Origin: an uncultured Desulfobulbaceae bacterium
GTDB lineage: Bacteria > Desulfobacterota > Desulfobulbia > Desulfobulbales > BM004
Direction: 5' to 3'
Assembly: GCA_947258675.1 (NCBI GenBank)
Contig: CAMYJP010000179.1
Coordinates: 1-5,051, forward strand
DNA length: 5,051 bases
Shown: one piece after another, positions 1 through 5,051 of the stretch
How positions within the stretch are numbered: position 1 is the first letter of the stretch
Layout of the letters: each line of letters starts with the position of its first letter
The notes under the pieces: generated by a model
What the model was told of the DNA's origin: nothing
The model's input: only the letters and a program-made list of their open reading frames with translations
The model's database searches: none
Position numbers and translations under genes: made by a program

Positions 1-162
1 TTGGCAGATGCGGAGATGACCGCCCATCTGTGGCTGGCGATGCTGGAGGATATTGAGCAGCAGTATGCGGTGGATCAGATCGATTTTTCGTTGATGCAGC
101 GGTTGAGCAAGGTTTCTAAGGGGGCAGTGGCGGGGTTTTTTGAGCGCTGTCAGCGGCAGTAA
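1..162 (+). CDS. Probable DnaQ-like 3'-5' exonuclease, C-terminal part only
   Basis: Frame 1 is open from the window edge to TAA at 160-162, giving 53 residues of a gene that starts outside the window. The fragment opens LADAEMTAHLWLAML, which resembles the last exonuclease motif of DEDDh enzymes, where a His four residues before the Asp (H-x4-D, as in E. coli epsilon HGALLDA) helps hold the catalytic metals. Here the Asp would be residue 3 of the fragment and the His would lie just left of the window. The rest is a helical tail ending FFERCQRQ. Enzymes of this class remove nucleotides from 3' ends in proofreading, repair or RNA processing; which role applies cannot be told from this piece. 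Its GC content (28 of 60 in positions 61-120) is much higher than that of the next gene, so I read it as the chromosomal flank of an inserted block. The family call rests on a short motif. Confidence 0.6.
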   Translation: MADAEMTAHLWLAMLEDIEQQYAVDQIDFSLMQRLSKVSKGAVAGFFERCQRQ

Positions 163-173
163 GGAGGGCTGTC

Positions 174-204
174 ATCGCGGACGGAGTGACGCGATCTCGC
201 TTTT
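174..204 (+). terminator. Possible weak terminator after the exonuclease gene
   Basis: ATCGCG at 174-179 is exactly complementary to CGCGAT at 190-195, with a 10-base loop. It lies 12 bases after the exonuclease stop and is followed by CTCGC and then four Ts at 201-204. The stem is GC-rich, but the T run is short and set back from the stem, so termination would be weak. It may simply be a chance repeat. Confidence 0.3.
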
Positions 205-513
205 ATGAGAGTGATATATTCTGTTTGTGAATTATTTACATTGAACCCATGAGGTTAGTTGGTCACAATTATGTGTAGAAGAGGAAATTGCAGGGGGAGC
301 TACGCAGTCGCGGATTCTCGTGCTGTTTCTAGCTTATTTGGATTTCATGGATGATTTGATGGAGCCGGTCTTTAGCTGAGAAGACTGACTGTTTTTCATT
401 TTGTGTAACTTTTATTGGTTTCTTGCTCATGGAAGCTGTATGAGAGTGGCAAAATCGCCAGTGAAAAGGGTGATTGGCAGGGTAGTCTAATTACGCTAAT
501 GGTGGCGGTACTC

Positions 514-519
514 GAGGGG
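514..519 (+). promoter_or_regulatory. Ribosome binding site of the ATPase-nuclease gene
   Basis: GAGGGG ends five bases before the ATG at 525. It is a strong Shine-Dalgarno match at good spacing and fixes the start of this gene at 525 rather than at Met8 (546). Confidence 0.75.
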
Positions 520-524
520 TAGCT

Positions 525-2384
525 ATGAGTGAAGAATATTGGAAAATGTCTTTTGATCTTAATACCTTGGAGCATTTAGGGGTTAAGTTATATACACAAT
601 ATCCACCAATGATTGCAGAATTGGTTTCTAATTCATGGGATGCGTACGCAAATAATATAAAAATAAAACTATATGACAATGGTGAAAAGAAAATTACCGT
701 TGAAGATGATGGCGAAAGTATGAGTGCCGATGAACTAAATGAGAATTTCTTGGCTATTGGAAGAAATAGAAGAATTCATAATAAGGACGATAGAAAAAAT
801 AAAAGACAAGTTATGGGGAAGAAAGGCATTGGCAAGTTATCTATGTTTGGTATAGCTGAAAACATAACCGTTACTACAATGAAATCTGGAAAGCTGAATT
901 CTTTTGTAATGGATTACCCAAAGATGAAAAATAGTGGGAATTCATACAGGCCTGAACCGCTTGAGTATCAAAAAGAAACTTCAGTTCCAGATGGAACAAT
1001 TATTACATTAGAAAAAATAAAGAGAAAAACAAATTTTGTTCCAAATGACTTAGCAATAAGCTTATCAAAAAGATTTTCTATATTTAATGATGTTAACGTT
1101 GAGATATACCACAATGACAAGTTCGTTACTAAGGTGAAAAATAAAGATTTATATGATGGGGTAAGTGAGCAATTTAAGTGGGTTTTTCCGGGTGATTTTG
1201 TCGGATTAATAAGTGATTTGAAGTATTACGAAGAAAAAGATATTTCAGGAATTATATTTACATCTAAAACTCCTTTAAACAAAAATCAACAAGGTGTGAC
1301 ATTGCTAGCGAGAGGTAAGTTGGTTCAGGAAAATGCATATTTTGATGATCGCGCTAATGATTATTTTCATTCCTATTTATATGGGTACTTGAACGTTGAT
1401 TTTATTGATGAGGATGATGAGATAGATAATGTGTCGACAGATAGAAAATCCCTCGTTTGGGAAGGTGGTGAACTTGAAGAACTTAAATCTAGGTTGAATG
1501 ACATACTTAATATAATTTCCAGAGACTGGCGGATAAAGAGGAAGGTCGCTAAGAAAGAGACCTTTAAAAAGGTACATAGTGTAGATATCGATAAATGGTT
1601 GGGTGGGTTAAATGCAGCTGAAAAACCATTAGCCATAAAGATATCGGATGCTGTAATTAACAACACAAGTCTAGATGATTCAGCGGCAGCAAAATTATTT
1701 ACATTTATACAGGATGCGTATTCGCTTAAAGGATTTAAAGATTTTGCTGCAACACTTGATGGTATGGATTCTCTAAATGAAGATGTAGCACTTAAGTTGA
1801 TAAATGACTGGCAGTTTATAGAGGCTAAAGAGTTAGCGAAAATAGCTGATGGACGTATAAGCACTATAAATCAGTTTGAGAAGTATATAAAAGATAATGT
1901 TTCAGAAACAAAAGTTATGCAAAACTTTTTGGAGAAATTCCCTTGGATATTAGATCCGAGAATGACAAACTTTGAACGTGAAGTAAGTTACAGAAAATGG
2001 CTAAAAGAAAAATTTCCGGATGATATGTTGGACGGAAGTAATAGGCGAATGGACTTCATATGCACTAATAACAATGGGATAGTTCATGTTATTGAGTTAA
2101 AACGACCCAAGATTAAGATCAGTTTTAAAGAAATCGAACAAATTGCACAATATAGTGAATTTATTAAAAATAAATGTCCTGATACCATTAATGAAGTAAA
2201 AACTATACTTATCTCGGAAAATCATAATTATGGGCCTGGTGTAGAAACAATTGTGGATAGTCTAAGAAATAGTGGGGATTTTGAAATAAAATCATATAGC
2301 GATCTGCTAGATCAAGCGAGAAGGTATCATTCTGATTTTATAGATACTTTCGAGGAGCTTGCTGAATTAAGAGAATCCAACTAG
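525..2384 (+). CDS. GHKL (MORC/MutL-like) ATPase fused to a Shedu/DUF4263-type nuclease
   Basis: A 619-residue cytoplasmic protein, probably an ATP-gated anti-phage nuclease. The N-terminal ATPase shows the Bergerat boxes: N-box ELVSNSWDA at 32-40 (Glu32, Asn36, Asp39), G1 box DDGESM at 61-66 and G2 box GKKGIGKLS at 98-106. GVTLLARGKLV at 257-267 and STDRKSLVWE at 304-313 fit the S5-like second domain of this class (HATPase_c_3). Residues about 340-460 are a helical linker. From about 465 there is a Shedu-like domain: FLEKFPWIL at 468-476, then Asp510 (RRMDF), and Glu524-Leu-Lys526 (IELKRP), matching a PD-(D/E)xK active site, followed by a helix with EIEQIAQY at 536-543. No signal peptide or membrane segment is seen. 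The start is supported by GAGGGG at 514-519. The gene is AT-rich (18 and 15 GC of 60 in positions 661-720 and 1021-1080), unlike the genes on either side, which suggests separate acquisition. The fifth G1 position is Ser instead of the usual Gly. Domain calls are confident; the defence role is inferred from context and family. Confidence 0.88.
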   Translation: MSEEYWKMSFDLNTLEHLGVKLYTQYPPMIAELVSNSWDAYANNIKIKLYDNGEKKITVEDDGESMSADELNENFLAIGRNRRIHNKDDRKNKRQVMGKKGIGKLSMFGIAENITVTTMKSGKLNSFVMDYPKMKNSGNSYRPEPLEYQKETSVPDGTIITLEKIKRKTNFVPNDLAISLSKRFSIFNDVNVEIYHNDKFVTKVKNKDLYDGVSEQFKWVFPGDFVGLISDLKYYEEKDISGIIFTSKTPLNKNQQGVTLLARGKLVQENAYFDDRANDYFHSYLYGYLNVDFIDEDDEIDNVSTDRKSLVWEGGELEELKSRLNDILNIISRDWRIKRKVAKKETFKKVHSVDIDKWLGGLNAAEKPLAIKISDAVINNTSLDDSAAAKLFTFIQDAYSLKGFKDFAATLDGMDSLNEDVALKLINDWQFIEAKELAKIADGRISTINQFEKYIKDNVSETKVMQNFLEKFPWILDPRMTNFEREVSYRKWLKEKFPDDMLDGSNRRMDFICTNNNGIVHVIELKRPKIKISFKEIEQIAQYSEFIKNKCPDTINEVKTILISENHNYGPGVETIVDSLRNSGDFEIKSYSDLLDQARRYHSDFIDTFEELAELRESN

Positions 2385-2390
2385 GATTCT
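2372..2390 (+). repeat. Perfect inverted repeat spanning the ATPase-nuclease stop codon
   Basis: AGAATCC at 2372-2378 pairs exactly with GGATTCT at 2384-2390 around a five-base loop; the last base of the TAG stop is the first base of the right arm. No T run follows (GAATAATGTTT), so it is a poor Rho-independent terminator. It could protect the 3' end of the message. Confidence 0.5.
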
Positions 2391-2529
2391 GAATAATGTT
2401 TGTAGTATCAATTTACATAAAAAATCTTATCTATTTGATGTCGTGCAAACTCTCATCTGCCAATAAACATTCACTAAACCTAATCATTTATAAAATCGAT
2501 GGTATTTTAATGTAAGTCTTTTCATTCCC

Positions 2530-2561
2530 AAGTATATTTACTTAGGTAACCATGGATGGTT
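2530..2561. promoter_or_regulatory. Two adjacent inverted repeats upstream of the restriction gene, possible operator
   Basis: AAGTA at 2530-2534 pairs with TACTT at 2539-2543 (four-base spacer), and AACCAT at 2548-2553 pairs with ATGGTT at 2556-2561 (two-base spacer). Their centres are 18 bases apart. Loops this short fit poorly with RNA hairpins but suit binding sites for dimeric proteins. The natural candidate is the HTH domain of the methyltransferase encoded downstream, because related methyltransferases (M.SsoII, M.Ecl18kI) repress their own system through such a domain. The binding partner is inference; the repeats are seen directly. The rest of 2385-2571 is AT-rich with no gene and no promoter I would defend. 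Confidence 0.35.
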
Positions 2562-2571
2562 CGATGATGAG

Positions 2572-2609
2572 CTGCTGTTTGCGTTCGTATGTGAGCGGCA
2601 GTCTTTTTT
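2572..2609 (+). terminator. Rho-independent terminator shape just ahead of the restriction gene
   Basis: Bases 2572-2584 can pair with 2589-2601 in RNA as 13 continuous pairs, five of them G-U, closing a four-base loop UCGU. The base of the stem is the stronger part, CUGCUG with CGGCAG. UC and then six Us at 2604-2609 follow, so the whole has the usual terminator form. It could end transcription from the ATPase-nuclease gene. Its last T lies only 4 bases before the ATG at 2614 and 28 before the ATG at 2638, so it also sits in the leader of the restriction gene unless a promoter lies between. Confidence 0.55.
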
Positions 2610-2637
2610 ATTAATGATTTTTACTAAATGGTTATCT

Positions 2638-3339
2638 ATGAGCTACTTTGAAGAATTTAAATTACACATGCCAACAAATGAGGAGATCTGTCAGCAAGTC
2701 TCAGATAGATTGCTAGCAGGTGTTAGTAAAGAATGCCTAAAAGTGAACTTCTCAGATTATTTGACTCGAATGCAAGATGATATCTATGCATTTTATCTTG
2801 AAAAGCAGTTGGCAGTTGGTCAGAAAGTAATTGATGACCAAATACAGGAAACTGGCACAATTGACTTTAATGACCTTAATAGTTTCTTTTTGTCTATTTC
2901 TCAGTCACGTAAAAGTCGGGCGGGAAAGGCTTTTGAATATATTATTGAATCAATGCTGGTAAAACTTGAGTACCCATTCTCGGATCAGGTCGTAATTGAT
3001 GGGGCTAAACCAGACTATGTCATGCCATCGGAAGAGCATTTTCGTGAGAAGCCACTTGATAGCATAATATTTACAGCTAAAAGAACTCTTCGTGAACGTT
3101 GGAGGCAGGTTGTTACTGAAGCCAATAAAGGATATGGCTATTACCTGGCTACGATCGATGAAAAGATTAGTAAGAACCAGATTCAGCAGGCTGAATCACA
3201 CAAGATATATATTGTTGTTCCTAAGGCTCTAAAAGAAAGTAATCCTGCATATGCTGGTTCTTATAGTGTAGTCAGTTTTGAACAGTTCTTTGAGCAGCAG
3301 CTTGATCCAGCCATGAAGCGTTGGGGGTTGGGTGTTTGA
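2638..3339 (+). CDS. Type II restriction endonuclease, EcoRII-C/Ecl18kI family
   Basis: A 233-residue endonuclease (numbering from the ATG at 2638) consisting of little more than an EcoRII C-terminal catalytic domain. Visible landmarks are SRAGKAFEYIIE at 93-104, KPDYVMP at 124-130 with Asp126, and TAKRTLRERWRQVVTEA at 146-162 with Lys148 and Glu161. Asp126-Lys148-Glu161 have spacings of 22 and 13, the same as Asp160-Lys182-Glu195 recalled for Ecl18kI. Arg-Glu-Arg at 152-154 takes the place of the Ecl18kI base-reading segment (Lys+4 to +6). Family members cut before the first C of CCNGG or CCWGG, so a similar target is predicted. The EcoRII-N effector domain is absent, as in PspGI and Ecl18kI. 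It is probably co-transcribed with the methyltransferase 37 bp downstream. An in-frame ATG at 2614 would add eight residues (MIFTKWLS); neither start has a clear ribosome site. I prefer 2638 because 2614 lies almost on the T run of the upstream terminator shape. Confidence 0.88.
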   Translation: MSYFEEFKLHMPTNEEICQQVSDRLLAGVSKECLKVNFSDYLTRMQDDIYAFYLEKQLAVGQKVIDDQIQETGTIDFNDLNSFFLSISQSRKSRAGKAFEYIIESMLVKLEYPFSDQVVIDGAKPDYVMPSEEHFREKPLDSIIFTAKRTLRERWRQVVTEANKGYGYYLATIDEKISKNQIQQAESHKIYIVVPKALKESNPAYAGSYSVVSFEQFFEQQLDPAMKRWGLGV

Positions 3340-3345
3340 AATTAG

Positions 3346-3359
3346 CCCTTGCAATAGGG
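3346..3359. promoter_or_regulatory. Small inverted repeat between the R and M genes, possible operator
   Basis: CCCT at 3346-3349 and AGGG at 3356-3359 are complementary around TGCAAT, in the 37-bp gap just ahead of the methyltransferase ribosome site. It could be an operator for the methyltransferase HTH or a small RNA hairpin affecting its translation. The arms are only four bases, so chance is a real possibility. Confidence 0.25.
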
Positions 3360-3365
3360 ACAAAA

Positions 3366-3370
3366 AGAGG
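3366..3370 (+). promoter_or_regulatory. Ribosome binding site supporting a TTG start for the methyltransferase
   Basis: AGAGG followed by AAATAA places a TTG codon at 3377 six bases after the site, the best-spaced candidate here. The first ATG, at 3416 (residue 14), has only GAAAAGG at 3401-3407 ahead of it. TTG is an inefficient start and would keep methyltransferase output low. Confidence 0.5.
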
Positions 3371-3376
3371 AAATAA

Positions 3377-4690
3377 TTGCCTTATTCCTTCCCTGATGAT
3401 GAAAAGGCTAATGCCATGGATGATATGGTTTCTACACGTGAATTACTTGCCCGTTCGCTTGATCGCTATTCCCAGACCGATATAGCCAGAAAACTAAAAG
3501 TGACACCTAGGACAATCAGGGACTGGGCAGTTAAGGAAGATGGCCCGCCTGAATATCGCGTTCCTCAACTACAGGCTCTGTTATTTGGGAATGAAAGTTA
3601 TGTGTCAGATGAAGCTGATTTTACATTCATAGATCTTTTTGCCGGGATCGGTGGTATCCGAATGGGTTTTGAGAATAATGGCGGGCACTGTATTTTTACT
3701 AGTGAGTGGGATAAGTATGCAGTTAAGACCTATTGTGAGAACTTTAGTACCGACCATCCCGTAGTTGGTGATATCACTCAGGTTGCAGTAGAAGATATTC
3801 CTGATCATGATGTCCTTCTGGCTGGCTTTCCATGTCAACCGTTTTCGATTGCAGGTGTATCCAAGAAAAACTCTCTGGGAAGGGTTCATGGCTTTGAATG
3901 TAAAACCCAAGGTACACTGTTTTTCGATGTCGCTCGTATTATTAAGGAAAAGGAGCCGAAGGCTTTCCTCCTTGAAAATGTAAAAAATCTGATGAGTCAT
4001 GATAAAGGAAGGACATTTCAGGTAATCAAAGAAACCCTTCAGGATGAATTAGGCTATAAAATTTCCCCCAAAGTTATTGATGCAAAAGGTTTCGTTCCCC
4101 AGCATCGTGAACGTATCTATATTGTCGGTTTTCGTGATGATACTGATTTTTCATGGGATGCATTTGGGCATAAGAAAAAGGATGAAAAAACTATAGGGGA
4201 TATTCTTCACCCACAGGACGGTAGTGAGGATTCTGAAGAGGAAACATTAAAAAATTATATTGTTGGGAGCAAAGGAAAAGTCAACGATAAGTATATTCTA
4301 AGTGATAAATTGTGGAAGTACCTGTATGACTATGCGGCAAAACACAAGGCTAAAGGTAACGGTTTTGGTTATGGCATGGTAAAGAAACCCAGCGTTGCAC
4401 GTACTCTGTCTGCTCGTTACTACAAGGATGGTTCGGAGATTCTGGTTTATAGGGGAAGAGGTAATCCTCGTAGATTAACTCCTCGTGAGTGCGCTCGCCT
4501 AATGGGCTTTGATAAGCCGGGCGAATCGAAATTTAAGATTCCTGTTTCTGATACACAGGCCTACAAGCAGTTTGGAAATTCAGTTGCAATGCCCGTAGTT
4601 GAAGAAATCGCGCGTATTATGAGGCCGCATATCATGACTCTAATTGAAGAGGAAGAGCATAAGACTCATCAATATGCACTGCTTGGCTAG
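3377..4690 (+). CDS. dcm: DNA (cytosine-5) methyltransferase, Dcm-like, with N-terminal HTH
   Basis: A 437-residue enzyme that transfers a methyl group from S-adenosylmethionine to carbon 5 of cytosine, protecting host DNA from the endonuclease encoded just upstream. C5-methyltransferase motifs run in order: I FIDLFAGIGGIR (84-95), IV GFPCQPFS with catalytic Cys153, VI ENV (200-202), VIII QHRERI (242-247), IX RRLTPRECARLMGF (365-378) and X QAYKQFGNSVAMPV (394-407). The target-recognition region GNGFGYGMV (327-335) and ARTLSARYYKDGSEIL (341-356) is nearly the same as that of E. coli Dcm (CCWGG), and M.SsoII-type enzymes (CCNGG) are related, so the target is probably one of these. Residues about 32-51 (SQTDIARKLKVTPRTIRDW) look like a helix-turn-helix, a likely autoregulator as in M.SsoII/M.Ecl18kI. 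The start is TTG with AGAGG upstream; ATG at 3416 is the alternative. The symbol marks homology: with an R gene adjacent this is likely a restriction-system methyltransferase, not the orphan housekeeping Dcm. Confidence 0.95.
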   Translation: MPYSFPDDEKANAMDDMVSTRELLARSLDRYSQTDIARKLKVTPRTIRDWAVKEDGPPEYRVPQLQALLFGNESYVSDEADFTFIDLFAGIGGIRMGFENNGGHCIFTSEWDKYAVKTYCENFSTDHPVVGDITQVAVEDIPDHDVLLAGFPCQPFSIAGVSKKNSLGRVHGFECKTQGTLFFDVARIIKEKEPKAFLLENVKNLMSHDKGRTFQVIKETLQDELGYKISPKVIDAKGFVPQHRERIYIVGFRDDTDFSWDAFGHKKKDEKTIGDILHPQDGSEDSEEETLKNYIVGSKGKVNDKYILSDKLWKYLYDYAAKHKAKGNGFGYGMVKKPSVARTLSARYYKDGSEILVYRGRGNPRRLTPRECARLMGFDKPGESKFKIPVSDTQAYKQFGNSVAMPVVEEIARIMRPHIMTLIEEEEHKTHQYALLG

Positions 4691-5051
4691 TGGTAGATGT
4701 AGTAGATAAAAAAACACGAAGCCGGATGATGTCCGGCATTCGTAGTCAAAATACCAGGCCTGAAGTACTCACCCGCCAGGCTCTCCACAGGCTGGGGTAT
4801 AGATATCGACTTGATAGCAGGATAGGAAAGATCAAGCCGGATATCGTGCTACGCAGCTATAAGATCGCTATTTTTATTCATGGCTGTTACTGGCATCAGC
4901 ACAAAGGCTGTAAGCTCGCGTATTCAGATAGAAACTATTCTGATAAATGGCAAAAGAAGTTTGATGATAACCGCGCGCGTGATCAGAGAGTCGCCCGGCA
5001 GTTACTGGGTGATGGGTGGCGAGTAGCAATTATCTGGGAATGCGCAACCCG
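4690..5051 (+). CDS. vsr: Very short patch repair endonuclease Vsr, N-terminal 120 codons
   Basis: Vsr nicks next to the T of a T:G mismatch produced when 5-methylcytosine deaminates, starting very short patch repair. The GTG at 4690-4692 shares one base with the methyltransferase TAG stop, so translation is probably coupled. With this start the protein begins MVDVVDKKTRSRMM, aligning without gaps to E. coli MADVHDKATRSKNM. Residue numbers then match E. coli Vsr: Glu25, catalytic Asp51 (KPD), Phe62, His64 and His69. The aromatic wedge appears as Tyr67, Trp68 and Trp87 (Phe67, Trp68, Trp86 in E. coli). Zinc ligands would be Cys66, His71, Cys74 and Cys118; one extra residue before Cys74 shifts the later numbers by one. 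The frame stays open to the window end, missing roughly 20-35 residues at the C-terminus. It guards the methylated sites of the adjacent system against C-to-T loss. Confidence 0.95.
   Translation, partial: MVDVVDKKTRSRMMSGIRSQNTRPEVLTRQALHRLGYRYRLDSRIGKIKPDIVLRSYKIAIFIHGCYWHQHKGCKLAYSDRNYSDKWQKKFDDNRARDQRVARQLLGDGWRVAIIWECAT
4708..4743 (-). terminator. Minus-strand terminator shape inside the first codons of vsr
   Basis: GCCGGA at 4721-4726 pairs with TCCGGC at 4732-4737 (five-base loop). The stem extends with ACGAA at 4716-4720 against TTCGT at 4739-4743, leaving A4738 bulged, for 11 pairs in all. Seven As lie at 4708-4714, so on the minus strand the hairpin is followed by G and seven Ts, the standard terminator form. 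On the plus strand there is no T run after it, but the same stem would form in the vsr message over codons 9-18. It lies in conserved Vsr coding sequence, so it may be incidental. Confidence 0.4.

Larger units (their letters stand above)
163..524. other. Non-coding gap between the exonuclease and the ATPase-nuclease gene
   Basis: These 362 bases hold no gene I can defend. There is a small hairpin at 174-195 and a ribosome binding site at 514-519. One frame is open from 245 to a TGA at 377-379 (GTG at 320 gives 19 codons), but it has no clear start or ribosome site. The only promoter-like pairs are weak: TTGGCA at 474-479 with GCTAAT at 495-500 (15-base spacing, short), and TTGGTT at 415-420 with TATGAG at 439-444 (18-base spacing). 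The promoter of the ATPase gene is expected in this gap because the exonuclease gene ends far upstream. If the right-hand genes are an insertion, its left boundary should lie here, but no repeat marking it can be recognised without the other end. Confidence 0.6.

Noticed and set aside
245..379. Open plus-strand frame ending in MDDLMEPVFS, possible small gene or gene remnant
   Set aside because: No ATG near its left end, only a GTG at 320 without a ribosome site; the product matches nothing I know.
491..679. 62-codon minus-strand frame over the ATPase start
   Set aside because: Overlaps the well-supported ATPase gene and its ribosome site and has no supporting features.
1373..1864. 163-codon open frame on the minus strand (and a shorter one at 1377-1577)
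   Set aside because: It lies wholly within the ATPase-nuclease gene, is rich in Ser, Leu and Ile as expected from antisense of AT-rich coding DNA, and shows no domain or ribosome site.
2470..2496. Promoter-like TTCACT (2470-2475) and TAAAAT (2491-2496) ahead of the restriction gene
   Set aside because: The 15-base spacing is too short and the -35 match weak, and such boxes are common by chance in AT-rich DNA.
3605..4000. 131-codon open frame on the minus strand
   Set aside because: It is antisense to conserved methyltransferase motifs I to VI and has no recognisable protein features.
3144..4780. Few CCWGG sites in the window (found at 3144, 4754 and 4776), as possible site avoidance
   Set aside because: The window is short and AT-rich, so a low count is expected without selection.
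3377..5051. Reading the methyltransferase-vsr pair as the chromosomal housekeeping dcm-vsr locus
   Set aside because: An EcoRII-C endonuclease lies 37 bp upstream in the same direction and the methyltransferase has an HTH of the restriction-system type, so a mobile restriction-modification system fits better.

Overview
The window looks like a defence-gene insertion in a gammaproteobacterial chromosome, probably Enterobacterales or a close relative. The reasons are an E. coli Dcm-like cytosine methyltransferase followed by a Vsr endonuclease that keeps E. coli residue numbering at its active site, and a DnaQ-type exonuclease tail at the left edge. The species cannot be fixed from this sequence alone. 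All genes read left to right on the + strand.

Layout. Positions 1-162 hold the last 53 codons of a probable 3'-5' exonuclease of the DnaQ (DEDDh) type, likely the chromosomal flank. Positions 163-524 are a non-coding gap with a small hairpin just after the exonuclease stop. Positions 525-2384 encode a 619-residue protein that joins an N-terminal GHKL (MutL/MORC/Hsp90-type) ATPase to a C-terminal PD-(D/E)xK nuclease of the Shedu/DUF4263 kind. It is clearly more AT-rich than its neighbours. An AT-rich gap of about 250 bp follows, with two adjacent inverted repeats and a good Rho-independent terminator shape ending just before the next gene. Positions 2638 (or 2614)-3339 encode a stand-alone EcoRII-C/Ecl18kI-type restriction endonuclease. 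Positions 3377-4690 encode a C5-cytosine methyltransferase with an N-terminal helix-turn-helix. Positions 4690-5051 hold the first 120 codons of Vsr, cut by the window end.

How the genes work together. The endonuclease and methyltransferase form a type II restriction-modification pair, predicted to act on a CCNGG or CCWGG site. Vsr would repair the T:G mismatches that arise when the 5-methylcytosine made by the methyltransferase deaminates. R, M and vsr lie in one direction with gaps of 37 bp and a one-base overlap, so they are probably one operon. The methyltransferase HTH may act on its own operon, and candidate operator-like repeats lie ahead of the R gene and between R and M. The GHKL-nuclease gene has its own ribosome binding site, is followed by hairpins and differs in composition. 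It is either a separate defence gene sharing the island or an ATP-dependent accessory of the restriction system; GHKL ATPases linked to restriction-modification genes are a known theme (prokaryotic MORC/MutL-like families). The most unusual items are the ATPase-Shedu fusion with a serine in its G1 box, the terminator placed just before the restriction gene, and a minus-strand terminator shape inside the first codons of vsr.
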